From contig JAPOOX010000258.1 of NCBI GenBank assembly GCA_026713185.1, positions 1 through 64,000 of the forward strand: DNA of 64,000 bases. Direction: 5' to 3'. Positions within the stretch are counted from its first letter, which is position 1. Every line of letters starts with the position of its first letter. The position numbers and the translations under genes are program-made. The stretch is from Gammaproteobacteria bacterium (GTDB lineage Bacteria; Pseudomonadota; Gammaproteobacteria; Pseudomonadales; Azotimanducaceae). Of the stretch, positions 57,901-64,000 are shown one piece after another. The notes beneath the pieces are model-generated. The model saw nothing but the letters and a program-made list of their open reading frames with translations, searched no databases and had not been told where the DNA came from.

Positions 57901-58472
57901 TCACCGGCTCGACCAGTCCGCTGCAATTCAAGATAGAAAGCTTCAGGAAAAATCCGCATCCACTCACGGGTATAGTTCTCTGCATCCTTGACACGTCCAT
58001 TTGACAGCGCCTCTCCCACATCGCCTTCCAGACCGCCGGAGAGCGCCAGCAACCCATCTGCCCTCTCTTCTATCCAGTCCGGCTGCAACATGGCATGTCT
58101 GGTATTCTGCCCCTCTGTGTAGGCCCTGGAGATGAGTTGGCTCAGGTTCCGATAGCCGACTTCATTGCGGGCAAACAGCATCAGGTGTGTCGGAGGGTCA
58201 TTTTCAGTACGGGGAACGACCAGGACATCCGCGGCGAGAACCGGTTTAACACCTGCCGCCTGTGCAGCGCTATAGAATTTGATCAACGCAAAGAGGTTGT
58301 TGATATCGGTGACGGCAACCGCGGGCATTGATTGCGCTACCGTGGATTCAATCAGAGGATCTATTCGTACGATACTGCTTCCTAAAGAGTATTCAGAGTG
58401 AACTCGCAGATGTACGAACGAAGGTGGTTTTAACGGGGATGACTCGGACAGGGTCGATACAGTCAAGGTCAT
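54945..58472 (-). CDS. dnaE: DNA polymerase III alpha subunit
   Basis: 1,175 residues, close to E. coli DnaE. PHP domain at the N-terminus (FVHLRVHSEYSLGSSIVRID), the palm catalytic PDFDIDFCINGRDQVI and fingers motifs GRGSGVGSLVAYAL and YQEQVMQIAQVLAGYTLADA, then HhH and the OB-fold with an AAP-type C-terminus. It is the replicative polymerase of the holoenzyme. Its ATG overlaps the stop of the small upstream gene (ATGA). accA, which sits between dnaE and tilS in Pseudomonas, is missing here. Confidence 0.98.
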   Translation of the reverse strand: MTLTVSTLSESSPLKPPSFVHLRVHSEYSLGSSIVRIDPLIESTVAQSMPAVAVTDINNLFALIKFYSAAQAAGVKPVLAADVLVVPRTENDPPTHLMLFARNEVGYRNLSQLISRAYTEGQNTRHAMLQPDWIEERADGLLALSGGLEGDVGEALSNGRVKDAENYTREWMRIFPEAFYLELQRTGRAGEEDYIQQALDIAQQLDCPVVATNDVRFIRPDEFEAHEVRVCIHDGRTLDDPRRERRYSAEQYFKSPEEMAALFHDILEAIENTVEIARRCSVKVTLGHYSLPNYQIPENYTPETLLIEIAGKGLTERFARMDQEALARPFSEYRERLEYELEVIKKTGFAGYYLIVMEFIQWAREHDIPVGPGRGSGVGSLVAYALRITDIDPLEYDLLFERFLTPDRISPPDFDIDFCINGRDQVIHHVMERYGREAVSQIITFGSMAAKAVVRDVARVQGKPYNLADKLSKLIPFEPGMTLARAMDEEPLLKEFVARDEDADEIMEMAYKLEGIARNIGKHAGGVVIAPTQLTDFSPVFCDAAGDGMMTQFDMIDCEKVGLVKFDFLGLRTLTIIDQAVKSINDRLLANGRSPVDIASIPLDDAAIYRDLKQAKTTAVFQLESRGMKDLIKKVKPDRFSDVVALVALYRPGPMQLADDFVKRKQGEIPVDYLHPKLEKVLEDTYGVMLYQEQVMQIAQVLAGYTLADADILRKAMGKKQPEEMAKQRQVFLAGAVSKGVDEKQAEHIFSLMEKFAGYGFNKPHSVAYALIAFQTAWLKHHYPSDFMAAVLSEDMQNTDKLVIRVEECQEMGLNLIPPDVNRGEFRFKADDEGNIIYGLGAVKGLGEGHVSGIVTAREQDGEFKDLYEFCERVGSRLVNRRTVDALTGSGALDSLVTSDLAPDDTIDYKRALLYVNQEDAVKMAEQKARNIDSGISDLFGEDMMLSQGEHGRYSHFDNMQRLTLKDRLAREKLTLGLYLTAHPIDMYRNELKHLARTQIADLRAGAGIQMVAGSILAIRRTQNRRGGSTTYLTLEDRSGRIDVGISADLYELHREHLQKDDVIVVKGKVRADEYSGGVRLRSDELFSIAQARARSARKLMLNVDHSNLPPDFVTELADMLTPYRGNGCPVAVGYHRPDAMAEVVLGDEWRVLPEDDLLQNLRDRYGSEQVNLQY

Positions 58473-58765
58473 GCACGAATACCAGAGAAAGTCGCTTCAC
58501 CAAAGGCGCCCAGTTTGATCTTGCCGCTGATCGAGTCACCATCAACAGTACCTGAGCAATCCAGTGTCATCGCTATGGGCCGCGTAATGTCCATCGACCA
58601 GGCAACATCGTTGCCATTCACTGAACCGTTGGATAACTTCTGGGCGCCATCCTGACCCTCCATGGAACCTGACAGATTATCACCATCCTGTGCAAAGGTC
58701 AGTGTTACATCCCGTGATCCCAACGGTGAATTAATCGTACACTTGTAGCTGCCATCGACACTCAT
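58469..58765 (-). CDS. Small hypothetical protein coupled to dnaE
   Basis: 98 residues starting MSVDGSYKCTINSPLGSRDV; mainly beta-strand, Gly/Ser/Asp-rich, with repeated pattern (GSYKCTI, GSMEGQD, GKIKLGAFGEATFSG), possibly a small beta-barrel. I recognise no family. GAGGACGG precedes the ATG at 58765. The stop overlaps the dnaE start (ATGA), so the two are probably translationally coupled; it lies between ccmI and dnaE on the same strand. The start is 92 bp downstream of ccmI. Confidence 0.55.
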   Translation of the reverse strand: MSVDGSYKCTINSPLGSRDVTLTFAQDGDNLSGSMEGQDGAQKLSNGSVNGNDVAWSMDITRPIAMTLDCSGTVDGDSISGKIKLGAFGEATFSGIRA

Positions 58766-58857
58766 GACCGTCCTCTTCCGATTATGATTTGAAAGTAAAC
58801 GGTAACGCATCCGGTGGTACAAAGAAACTACTATTGAACATCAATTTCGGGCCCGGC

Positions 58858-60174
58858 TCAACCACCCCTCCTTTCCTCGATTACCAGCTTGATGACCCCG
58901 GTTTTTTTCGTTATGTCAACCTCTTCTGACAGCACTTCGTAGTCGTCCGGAGACGCATTGGCTATGCCGCTCGACGAGATACGCGCCACCAGTTGAACCT
59001 TGTCTACATCACTTAAGCTCATACCCTGAATCATCGCCTGTGAGGAGGTGAGCGTGATCAATGCCGGTAACCCTGCGACTGCCAGACGTTGTACCGCCAA
59101 AGGCATTGGAGGACCGTTAAAAGCACGGGCATAGACATAAACCGTATCCTGGGGACCGGCATCCACACCGGGAGCGACTTCTACCAGTACCTGCACAATC
59201 CGGTCCGCAGAATCACCGGCGGGAGATTGCTGTATTGAATCCTCCTGTGGCGTTGAACCCATCTGTTGTCCTGAACCTGAAATCTGTCCCGAACCTGCTT
59301 GCTGCCCCTGAACTGATTGCTGCCCCTGAACCGCTTGCTGTCCCGGACCTGCCTGCAGTCTCTCGATAGTCTGCTGCAGCAACTCGGCCCGTTCACCCTG
59401 AATACCCGTTTCCAATGCCCTCTTGAACAATGCCAGGGCGCTGTTCTCATCTCCCTGCTGCCAGGCAGACATGGCACTCAGTTCCAGCATCAGAAGATTA
59501 TCGCCATCCAGTCCCAGGGCGCGTTCTATCGCCTCCTTTACCGGTATTGTAAATTTTTTATCTTCCGCGAGAAACAAAGTCTCTGCATATTGAGCCGCAA
59601 TTGAGGCGTCAGCAGGATACCGGTCTGCCAGATGTCTGAACGCTTCGGCTGAATGACCGTACTCCGACAACAGCCGCCAGGACTGCGCCAATAGAAACCA
59701 TCCCTGATCATTGTCGGGCTGATCCAGCATTTTCAGAGAGAGTTTTTCCACGGTTGCCCGCATTCCATGCATGTCATGGGGGTTGGATTGTTGAATCTCA
59801 CGGGCCAGCAGCAGATCATTCAAAGCACCGAACGAGAGACCATACTCACTGTAGGCAAATATCGCGAAGACAACAATCATCGCTGCCGCGGTTACCGGCA
59901 GCCGGCTGCCGGATATCCATGAATTCACGCCTTCGTCCACTTCGGAAAGCAGGGCGGCCTGACGTTCTTCTTCCAATTGCCGGTATTGGGCTTCACCGAT
60001 CTCCCCGTCCTCCCGGTTTTTATTCAACTCCTGCATTCGATCCTCATACAGGAGAACATTGAGTTCCGTTCGTTCGACCCTGGTCGCTTCTCTTTGTCTC
60101 ATCGAAGGCCAGAGAACAAACCCAACGGCGAGCAGGCAAAACAACCCGGCAGACAGCCAGAATATTTCCGGCAT
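58858..60174 (-). CDS. ccmI: Cytochrome c maturation protein CcmI (CycH-type)
   Basis: 438 residues. An N-terminal TM helix (FWLSAGLFCLLAVGFVLW), a basic periplasm/cytoplasm loop, a second TM (VTAAAMIVVFAIFAYSEYGL), then TPR-type helices (NDQGWFLLAQSWRLLSEYGH and ADASIAAQYAETLFLAED) and a low-complexity Gln/Gly/Ser stretch (GQQ repeats, about 290-320) before a beta-rich C-terminal domain. It chaperones apocytochrome c to CcmF/H. The start overlaps the ccmH stop. The GQQ-rich segment is unusual for the family. Confidence 0.87.
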   Translation of the reverse strand: MPEIFWLSAGLFCLLAVGFVLWPSMRQREATRVERTELNVLLYEDRMQELNKNREDGEIGEAQYRQLEEERQAALLSEVDEGVNSWISGSRLPVTAAAMIVVFAIFAYSEYGLSFGALNDLLLAREIQQSNPHDMHGMRATVEKLSLKMLDQPDNDQGWFLLAQSWRLLSEYGHSAEAFRHLADRYPADASIAAQYAETLFLAEDKKFTIPVKEAIERALGLDGDNLLMLELSAMSAWQQGDENSALALFKRALETGIQGERAELLQQTIERLQAGPGQQAVQGQQSVQGQQAGSGQISGSGQQMGSTPQEDSIQQSPAGDSADRIVQVLVEVAPGVDAGPQDTVYVYARAFNGPPMPLAVQRLAVAGLPALITLTSSQAMIQGMSLSDVDKVQLVARISSSGIANASPDDYEVLSEEVDITKKTGVIKLVIEERRGG

Positions 60175-60629
60175 CAGTCCTGACCCCGACGATGTTTTGC
60201 CAACAGGGTATCCAGTCTTGACCTGTCGACATCTGGCGTTATTACGTCTTTACGGTGCCTGACGATGATGACCAGAATCAAACCCGCAATGCCCAGAAAC
60301 ACCAGGGGTCCAAACCATAGCAGCCAGGTACCCGCCATCAACCGCGGTTTATAGAGGATAAAGTCACCATAACGCTGGTGCATGAAGTCGAGGATAGCTT
60401 CATCTGACTCACCTTCGAGCAGCAGCCGATGCACCTCACGTCGGAGGTCCCGGGCAATCATGGCATCGGACCCTGCGAGATTGGTATTGAGGCATTGCGG
60501 ACAACGTAGCCTCGCGATAATTTCATGGTATCGAACCTGTAAAGTCTCGTCAGGGAACGGGTAGGCATCAATAGTGGCGACCGCGACAGGACAGATCAGC
60601 CACAGGACGAGAAAACTGACAACTTTCAT
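60174..60629 (-). CDS. ccmH: Cytochrome c maturation protein CcmH (CcmL-type thiol protein)
   Basis: 151 residues. Signal peptide MKVVSFLVLWLICPVAVAT, the redox motif RLRCPQCLNTNLAGSDAMIA (CxxC), and a C-terminal TM helix (LLWFGPLVFLGIAGLILVII). The CxxC faces the periplasm and reduces apocytochrome heme-binding cysteines. It overlaps ccmG and ccmI at either end. Confidence 0.95.
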   Translation of the reverse strand: MKVVSFLVLWLICPVAVATIDAYPFPDETLQVRYHEIIARLRCPQCLNTNLAGSDAMIARDLRREVHRLLLEGESDEAILDFMHQRYGDFILYKPRLMAGTWLLWFGPLVFLGIAGLILVIIVRHRKDVITPDVDRSRLDTLLAKHRRGQD

Positions 60630-61168
60630 CCCGGGGTCCCGATCTGTTTGATGACAGGAGACAGTATCTCGCCCCAGACTTCCCGGGTTACCGGGCCCAC
60701 ATGGCGATAACGAATCACACCGTTCGAATCCACAATGAATGTTTCCGGCGCCCCATAGACGCCAAGATCGATTGCCAGACGGCCTGCATCGTCCACAATA
60801 CTGAATTCATACGGATTTCCATACCGATTCAACCAGGCTCTTGCCGCTGCAGATTCGTCATTATAGTTCACACCGATCAGAGGAATGTCTTCCTCACTGC
60901 TGATACGCATCAATTCAGGATGTTCCACCAGGCAATTCGGGCACCAGGTGGCCCAGATATTGACCAACGATATATTGCCCCTGACGGCATCCTCAGTCAG
61001 TTCGCGGTCAGGCCAGTGCAAATCAGCCAGGGCAAATGCGGGGAATGGTCTGTCAATCAATTCCGATGGCAGATAATGGGGATCCCTGAGACTAAAACCA
61101 AAGGCCAGGAGCATCATCAACAACGCGAATACCAGCAACGGGACAAGGAGTTTTCTGTTCATCATCAT
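60626..61168 (-). CDS. ccmG: Thioredoxin-like CcmG/DsbE
   Basis: 180 residues. N-terminal membrane anchor (RKLLVPLLVFALLMMLLAFG) and a thioredoxin fold with NIWATWCPNCLVEHPELMRI (active-site WCPNC) and GAPETFIVDSNGVIRYRHVG (cis-Pro region). It reduces CcmH or apocytochrome in the periplasm. 4-bp overlaps with ccmF and ccmH. Confidence 0.96.
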   Translation of the reverse strand: MMMNRKLLVPLLVFALLMMLLAFGFSLRDPHYLPSELIDRPFPAFALADLHWPDRELTEDAVRGNISLVNIWATWCPNCLVEHPELMRISSEEDIPLIGVNYNDESAAARAWLNRYGNPYEFSIVDDAGRLAIDLGVYGAPETFIVDSNGVIRYRHVGPVTREVWGEILSPVIKQIGTPG

Positions 61169-63135
61169 GGTTCTGAAGGCACGCCTTCCGTGACTTCCCT
61201 CAGGCGGCGTGACCGGTAGCGTTTGTCCACCACCGCCAGTATACCTCCCATCGCTATCAACAAACCGCCAAACCAGATCCAGCGAACAAATGGTTTTACG
61301 TGAATGCGAACAGCCCAGGCCTGTTCACCAATGGGTTCACCCAGCGCCACATACAGATCACGAAATATGCCGGGATCCATATCCGCTTCTGTCATAACAC
61401 TCCCGCTGGCGGAATAAACCCGTTTTTCAGGATACAATGTGATCACCGGTCTGCCCCCGGCAGTCACCAGAAATTCACCCTGGTCCGCCATGTAGTTTGG
61501 TCCCGTGACCTTTTTCATATTCTGAAACGAGAACTCATATTCGCCCATCGTCAGCTTCTCACCAGGCTCCATCCGGACATCATTTTCCGTGCTGAAATAC
61601 ACCGTACAGCAAACACCGATGATGCTGACAACAATGCCTGTATGTCCCAGACACATGCCGTAATATGCCAGTGGCTGCCTGACCAGGGCTTGAATTTTCT
61701 TGCGCTTGTACTTCAGTTTTCCCCACAGGTCGTCAGCCAGATTCAGGGCTATCCAGAAGGCTATTCCGGTGATCAGCACGACCACAGGAATAAATTCGGC
61801 AAACACAAGAGACAGTATGCTGACAAATACCATGGATGAGAGAAGATAGACGGCCTGACGCCGTAACTTGAAACCTTCGGCAGTGTTTTTCCAGCGCGAG
61901 TGCGGACTGGGCGCCATCATAATGAACAGGACCATCACCACCGGTACGAATACAGCAGCGAAATAAGGCGGACCCACCGACAGTTTATCACCGCCGGTAA
62001 AGGCTTCATAAGCCAGGGGATACAAGGTCCCCAGCAGAACCGTGCCGGTGGCGACCACCAGAAGGAGGTTGTTGACCAGCAGCAGTGCTTCACGTGAAGT
62101 CCAGGTAAATCCGGCGCCACCCCTGATGCCCTGTGCCCTTATCGCATACAGCGTCAGTGAGCTGCCGATTACGATGACCAGAAAGACCAGGATATACATC
62201 CCACGTTCCGGGTCCTGGGCAAATGCATGAACCGATGTGAGTACGCCTGAACGCACCAGAAATCCACCCAGCAGGCTGAGTGAGAATGCCGAGATTGCCA
62301 GTAACACCGTCCAGCTTCTGAAAACTCCGCGCTTTTCTGTTGATGCCAATGAGTGTATCAGGGCAGTGCCTACCAGCCAGGGCATAAATGACGCATTCTC
62401 AACTGCATCCCAGAACCACCAGCCACCCCAGCCCAGTTCGTAATAGGCCCACCAGCTGCCCAGGGTAATTCCCACCGTCAGAAACGCCCAGGCAATGTTG
62501 GTCCACGGCCGGGACCAGCGCGCCCATGCCGTATCAAGACGACCGCTCCACAAGGTGGCAACGGCAAAGGCAAACGGTACCGCAAAGCCCACATAACCCG
62601 AGTACAGCAGTGGCGGATGTACAATCAAGCCAAAGTCCTGCAGAACTGGATTGAGATCCGCACCTTCAGCCGGATACACCGGCAGGGATCTCTCAAAAGG
62701 ATTGGAAGTCAACAATAAAAACAGGATAAAACCCGTTGCAAGACCGCCCAGTATGGATAACACCCGGGCGCGCATATCAACAGTCAGCTGCTGGCTGAAC
62801 ATGGCAACCGCAAAAGTCCATGTGGTCAGCACCAGTGTCCACAACAGAAACGAGCCCTCATGAGCTCCCCAAACCGCGGACAACTTGTAATGATCCGGCA
62901 AGGCGGTATTCGAATTCCGTGCGACATAGTTGACAGAGAAATCATCTGTTGAAAATGCATATCCAAGACTGATGAAGGATACCAGCAGAAAGACAAACAA
63001 CCCGGCAGCAATGGAATTGCCGGTATTCATCAATGTCAGGTTACGAGTCTGAACCCCCCAGGCAGGTAGCAGGGTGAGGCTTGTCGCCAGCCCCAATGCA
63101 AGAATCAGACTGAAGTGTCCCAGTTCAACGATCAC
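61165..63135 (-). CDS. ccmF: Heme lyase CcmF
   Basis: 656 residues with about 14 TM helices. The tryptophan-rich heme-handling motif is WGGWWFWDAVENASFMPWL in the middle; WGAHEGSFLLW and HPPLLYSGY are also conserved in CcmF, and the C-terminal periplasmic region is intact. It transfers heme from CcmE to apocytochrome c. Overlaps ccmE and ccmG by 4 bp each. Confidence 0.96.
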   Translation of the reverse strand: MIVELGHFSLILALGLATSLTLLPAWGVQTRNLTLMNTGNSIAAGLFVFLLVSFISLGYAFSTDDFSVNYVARNSNTALPDHYKLSAVWGAHEGSFLLWTLVLTTWTFAVAMFSQQLTVDMRARVLSILGGLATGFILFLLLTSNPFERSLPVYPAEGADLNPVLQDFGLIVHPPLLYSGYVGFAVPFAFAVATLWSGRLDTAWARWSRPWTNIAWAFLTVGITLGSWWAYYELGWGGWWFWDAVENASFMPWLVGTALIHSLASTEKRGVFRSWTVLLAISAFSLSLLGGFLVRSGVLTSVHAFAQDPERGMYILVFLVIVIGSSLTLYAIRAQGIRGGAGFTWTSREALLLVNNLLLVVATGTVLLGTLYPLAYEAFTGGDKLSVGPPYFAAVFVPVVMVLFIMMAPSPHSRWKNTAEGFKLRRQAVYLLSSMVFVSILSLVFAEFIPVVVLITGIAFWIALNLADDLWGKLKYKRKKIQALVRQPLAYYGMCLGHTGIVVSIIGVCCTVYFSTENDVRMEPGEKLTMGEYEFSFQNMKKVTGPNYMADQGEFLVTAGGRPVITLYPEKRVYSASGSVMTEADMDPGIFRDLYVALGEPIGEQAWAVRIHVKPFVRWIWFGGLLIAMGGILAVVDKRYRSRRLREVTEGVPSEP

Positions 63136-63590
63136 TCTTTTGAGTCCGCATGGGCTTCTGCTATCACGTCGGCAACTTCTGGCGGCATATATTTCTCATC
63201 GTGTTTGGCCAGTACTTCCCGCGCTGTGAACTCACCATCTTCACTCAACACCCCCCTTGCGACAACACCCTGACCCTCACGAAACAGATCCGGCAGAATC
63301 CCCTCGTAATGGACCTTGAATTCGGCGTCACGCAGATCGCTGACCACAAAACTGACCGAGAGGTCCACATCGGACCGCTGGACGCTGCCATTCTGGACCA
63401 TGCCACCGGCACGGATCAATTTACCGACAGGCGCGATTCCTGCAACTATTTCTTCCGGTGAGTAGAACAGATTGATATTTTCATTCAACGCCATCATGGT
63501 CAAGCCAACACCTATACCGGAAAAGACCACCAGAAACGTCACGAGAAAGAGGCGATTTCTACGCTGTGATTTCATTCTGCCAAACTTCAT
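63132..63590 (-). CDS. ccmE: Heme chaperone CcmE
   Basis: 152 residues. A basic N-terminus and one TM helix (LFLVTFLVVFSGIGVGLTMM), a beta-barrel OB domain, and the heme-ligand motif VLAKHDEKYMPPEV with the covalent-binding His. The ATG at 63590 overlaps the ccmD stop (ATGA). Confidence 0.96.
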   Translation of the reverse strand: MKFGRMKSQRRNRLFLVTFLVVFSGIGVGLTMMALNENINLFYSPEEIVAGIAPVGKLIRAGGMVQNGSVQRSDVDLSVSFVVSDLRDAEFKVHYEGILPDLFREGQGVVARGVLSEDGEFTAREVLAKHDEKYMPPEVADVIAEAHADSKE

Positions 63591-63760
63591 TCGTTGTTTT
63601 CCCTTATCAGACGACGGCGGTGTTCCGCAATGACCCTACGGCGCATCCTGCCGGGTTGAATAATGTTCCAGGCAAATACCAGCAACGCAAAACCATAGGC
63701 ACTCCAGACGAAAGGGCCATAGCCATCCATACTGAGAAACGCACTGAAACTGTCAAACAT
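63587..63760 (-). CDS. ccmD: Cytochrome c maturation protein CcmD
   Basis: 57 residues, shorter than usual search limits. [20 protein letters not shown] followed by a TM helix ([16 protein letters not shown]) and a basic tail with [11 protein letters not shown], the standard layout of CcmD, which helps release holo-CcmE from CcmABC. Its start overlaps the ccmC stop by 8 bp and its stop overlaps the ccmE start (ATGA). Confidence 0.9.
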   Translation of the reverse strand: MFDSFSAFLSMDGYGPFVWSAYGFALLVFAWNIIQPGRMRRRVIAEHRRRLIRENNE

Positions 63761-64000
63761 CATTGGAACGTATTAACTCCCTGACCCAGTCTGTACGATA
63801 TTCGCGATGCAAAATTTCTGTTCTGATCCTGTTTATCCAGGTGCTGCAAAAGAACAGGTAAAAACCCGGTACCATCACCAGCAGCGGCAACCACATTTCC
63901 ATCGGCATGGCGGGTTTTGATATTAATGAAAAACTGGAAGGCTGGTGCAGCGTATGCCACCAGTCTACTGAATACCTGATAATCGGCAAATTTATCACAC
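63753..64000 (-). CDS. ccmC: Heme exporter CcmC, C-terminal part
   Basis: The last 81 or so residues, read in from the window edge: [19 protein letters not shown] is the conserved WWNTLHQ-type motif with the heme-ligand His, followed by the last TM segments ([20 protein letters not shown]) and a basic C-terminus. Its N-terminal part is beyond 64000. It is the first gene seen of the ccmCDEFGHI operon. Confidence 0.9.
   Translation of the reverse strand, partial: VINLPIIRYSVDWWHTLHQPSSFSLISKPAMPMEMWLPLLVMVPGFYLFFCSTWINRIRTEILHREYRTDWVRELIRSNDV

Overview
This is a gammaproteobacterial chromosome segment. The order csrA-lysC-alaS-recX-recA-mutS-fdxA-nlpD-pcm-ispF-ispD-ftsB-eno-kdsA-pyrG-tilS-dnaE is the one known from Pseudomonas and its relatives, and the genes read as single-copy housekeeping genes. 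Sulfatase, SMP-30/gluconolactonase, TonB-receptor and phytanoyl-CoA-dioxygenase genes would fit an aquatic heterotroph, but I cannot name the genus.

Layout. 1-2921: minus-strand carbohydrate/aldehyde metabolism (gluconolactonase fragment, aldehyde dehydrogenase) and a P-loop protein. 3134-3330: tRNA-Arg(ACG) and tRNA-Ser(GCT). 3295-11821: an 8.5-kb defense island in the 3' end of tRNA-Ser, bounded by a 36-bp perfect direct repeat, holding a three-gene ABC-3C system (nuclease-like effector, middle component, DUF3732 ATPase), a broken tyrosine recombinase and a DSR1-like SIR2 protein. 11951-14697: sulfatase and an AbiEii-like nucleotidyltransferase pair. 14785-22323: a compact GC-rich cluster of two paralogous MscS-like channels, an ECF sigma factor, a CorA-like transporter, a voltage-gated K+ channel, and a RimB/RimK/AstE-like amino-acid ligase and peptidase set. 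22403-28818: hipBA bracketed by two hairpin elements, a Fic protein, gpsA and a desaturase. 29130-38551: the recA-mutS housekeeping block. 38552-44862: accessory DNA (Fic, two PhyH dioxygenases, a TonB receptor) exactly where rpoS sits in related genomes. 44863-58472: nlpD to dnaE, interrupted by a PemK-type toxin-antitoxin pair. 58858-64000: the cytochrome c maturation operon ccmCDEFGHI, including a 57-codon ccmD.

Repeats. A near-perfect ~100-bp hairpin element occurs six times (five full, one deleted). Copies lie in the recombinase pseudogene, at attR, on both sides of hipBA, between recA and mutS, and between phyH and nlpD. In one copy the central segment is inverted relative to conserved outer flanks. 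A second 145-bp element with 26-bp terminal inverted repeats lies near csrA and has a remnant after fdxA. Two related 45-bp palindromes bracket the second fic gene. No transposase for any of them is in the window.

The best candidates for something undescribed are the 14.8-22.3 kb channel/RimK cluster and the hairpin family. The tRNA-Ser island is a clear defense locus built from known component families.
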